Shown here: positions 63,133-64,000 of the stretch, in pieces
Position numbering within the stretch: position 1 is the first letter of the stretch
How the letters are laid out: every line of letters begins with the position of its first letter
NCBI RefSeq assembly: GCF_038002225.1
Contig: NZ_JBBOCA010000001.1
Location: 4,898,001 to 4,962,000 of the forward strand
DNA length: 64,000 bases
Direction: 5' to 3'
Origin: Paenibacillus sp. FSL R7-0204
GTDB lineage: Bacteria; Bacillota; Bacilli; Paenibacillales; Paenibacillaceae
Program-made: the position numbers and the translations under genes
The notes under the pieces: generated by a model
What the model saw: only the letters and a program-made list of their open reading frames with translations
What the model was told of the DNA's origin: nothing
Databases searched by the model: none

Positions 63133-63975
63133 TTAGTTCTGCTTATCCAGCTTATAAAATCTAGCAGCATTCGCTCCAAACACCGGCTCCATCTCTTCCG
63201 CAGACAAGCGGTCTTGCAGTGCTGTGCGCAGAATCCCCACAACCTCCTCATAGGTTGCCGCCATCAGGCACACAGGCCAGTCGCTGCCAAACATCACCCG
63301 CCCGGGTCCGAACAGCTCCAGCACGGCACTTACGTAAGCAGTGAAATCCTCCTGCTTCCAGCCCTGCGGATCAGCCTCCGTAACCATCCCGGACAGCTTG
63401 CAGTAAATCCCCGGATACTTAGCCACCTCCGCCATCAGGCTTCGCCACGGCTCTAATTGGCCCGAAGCAATCCTCGGCTTGGCCAGATGATCAATAACTC
63501 CCCGCAGTCCCGGAACCCGTTCCAGCATCGCAATGAGCTGCGGAAGCTGATCGGCCAGCACCAGCAGGTCCACCGGTACATCCCGCTCCGCAAGATATGA
63601 GAGCGCTTCTATATATGGCCGGGTCAAAAGCACACCGGGGTCTGCCATCTCCTGAATCATCACCCGCAGCCCGGTGAACTTCGGATGTCTGCTGAGTCGC
63701 TCGAATTCTGCCTGGAAGGAAGGGCTTGCAAGATCCAGCCAGCCAATGACACCCGCGACAGACTCCGCTTGCCCGCTGAGTTCCAGAATGTATTCCGTCT
63801 CCTCCACAGTCGGCGCAGCCTGTACCACAATGGTGCGGCTGATCCCATGCTTCGTCAGCTCCGGCTCCAGATCAGCAGGCAGATAATCCCGGAACAGCAC
63901 CGGAATCTCCGGCGTAATCCATCCATAATCATCCCTGTCTATCTTCCAATAATGCTGGTGAGCATCAATATACAT
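63133..63975 (-). CDS. Amidohydrolase-family sugar lactonase (L-fuconolactonase-like)
   Basis: 280 residues, cytoplasmic, amidohydrolase-2 family (COG3618 type). The first metal/active-site motif is IDAHQHYWKI at the start. GVIDHLAKPRIA lies near 165 and MFGSDWPVC near 240, as in L-fucono- and L-rhamnono-1,5-lactonases. The ATG at 63975 follows GGAGG by about 6 nt. It is upstream of the reductase by 267 nt that contain a repeat element, so it may or may not share the transcript. It would open the lactone made by the reductase to a sugar acid. The next steps (dehydratase, aldolase) are not in the window. Confidence 0.88.
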   Translation of the reverse strand: MYIDAHQHYWKIDRDDYGWITPEIPVLFRDYLPADLEPELTKHGISRTIVVQAAPTVEETEYILELSGQAESVAGVIGWLDLASPSFQAEFERLSRHPKFTGLRVMIQEMADPGVLLTRPYIEALSYLAERDVPVDLLVLADQLPQLIAMLERVPGLRGVIDHLAKPRIASGQLEPWRSLMAEVAKYPGIYCKLSGMVTEADPQGWKQEDFTAYVSAVLELFGPGRVMFGSDWPVCLMAATYEEVVGILRTALQDRLSAEEMEPVFGANAARFYKLDKQN

Positions 63976-64000
63976 GATAACGCCTCCATTCCACCTTATT

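Overview
The window looks like a carbohydrate-utilisation region of a Paenibacillus-type Bacillota chromosome. It has many YesM/YesN-type sensor-kinase and AraC-type response-regulator pairs, CUT1 (LplABC-like) sugar importers with no ATPase gene beside them, CcpA cre boxes, strong GGAGG ribosome sites and lipoprotein solute-binding proteins. About 45 protein genes are supported. No RNA gene, insertion sequence, phage or CRISPR array was seen.

Layout. 0-4.4 kb (+): end of a permease pair followed by a kinase and regulator. 4.4-9.2 kb (-): AraC regulator, small Cys-rich protein, GH27 alpha-galactosidase, secreted GH5-CBM13 enzyme. 9.4-14.5 kb (-): binding protein, kinase and regulator in one operon with no permease, probably a sensor. 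14.7-28.8 kb (-): a ten-gene operon with two binding proteins (one a large membrane-anchored fusion), two permease pairs, an NHL/TPR membrane protein, a Yip1-like protein, a DUF5696-like lipoprotein and a lipoprotein GH10 xylanase. 29.1 kb (+): an AraC regulator whose receiver has lost its phosphorylation residues. 30.4-34.1 kb (+): an lplB-lplC-lplA importer behind a promoter with a consensus cre. 34.3-49.2 kb: mostly signal-less, presumably cytoplasmic xylan side-chain and oligosaccharide enzymes (CE1-like esterase, GH120 beta-xylosidase, three GH43, GH31, GH10), a GNAT protein and two AraC regulators. 49.3-58.1 kb (-): lplA-lplB-lplC importer followed by regulator-kinase-regulator. 58.6-64 kb (-): GH95 alpha-L-fucosidase/galactosidase with an aldo/keto reductase resembling plant L-galactose dehydrogenase, a zinc dehydrogenase and an amidohydrolase-type sugar lactonase.

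How it fits together (inference). Surface GH10 and GH5 enzymes cut xylan or related hemicellulose. Several importers sharing a distant MsmK-type ATPase would take up decorated oligosaccharides. Cytoplasmic GH10, GH43, GH120, GH31, GH27, GH95 and the esterase would finish degradation. L-fucose or L-galactose would enter a non-phosphorylated dehydrogenase/lactonase route. Four kinase systems and four stand-alone AraC-type proteins would control this, with CcpA repression at several promoters.

Intergenic DNA carries at least three dispersed repeat families. One is a 22-nt hairpin in arrays of about 51-bp period whose stem shows compensatory base changes. A remnant of an LplC-type permease lies between the GH43 and GH120 genes.
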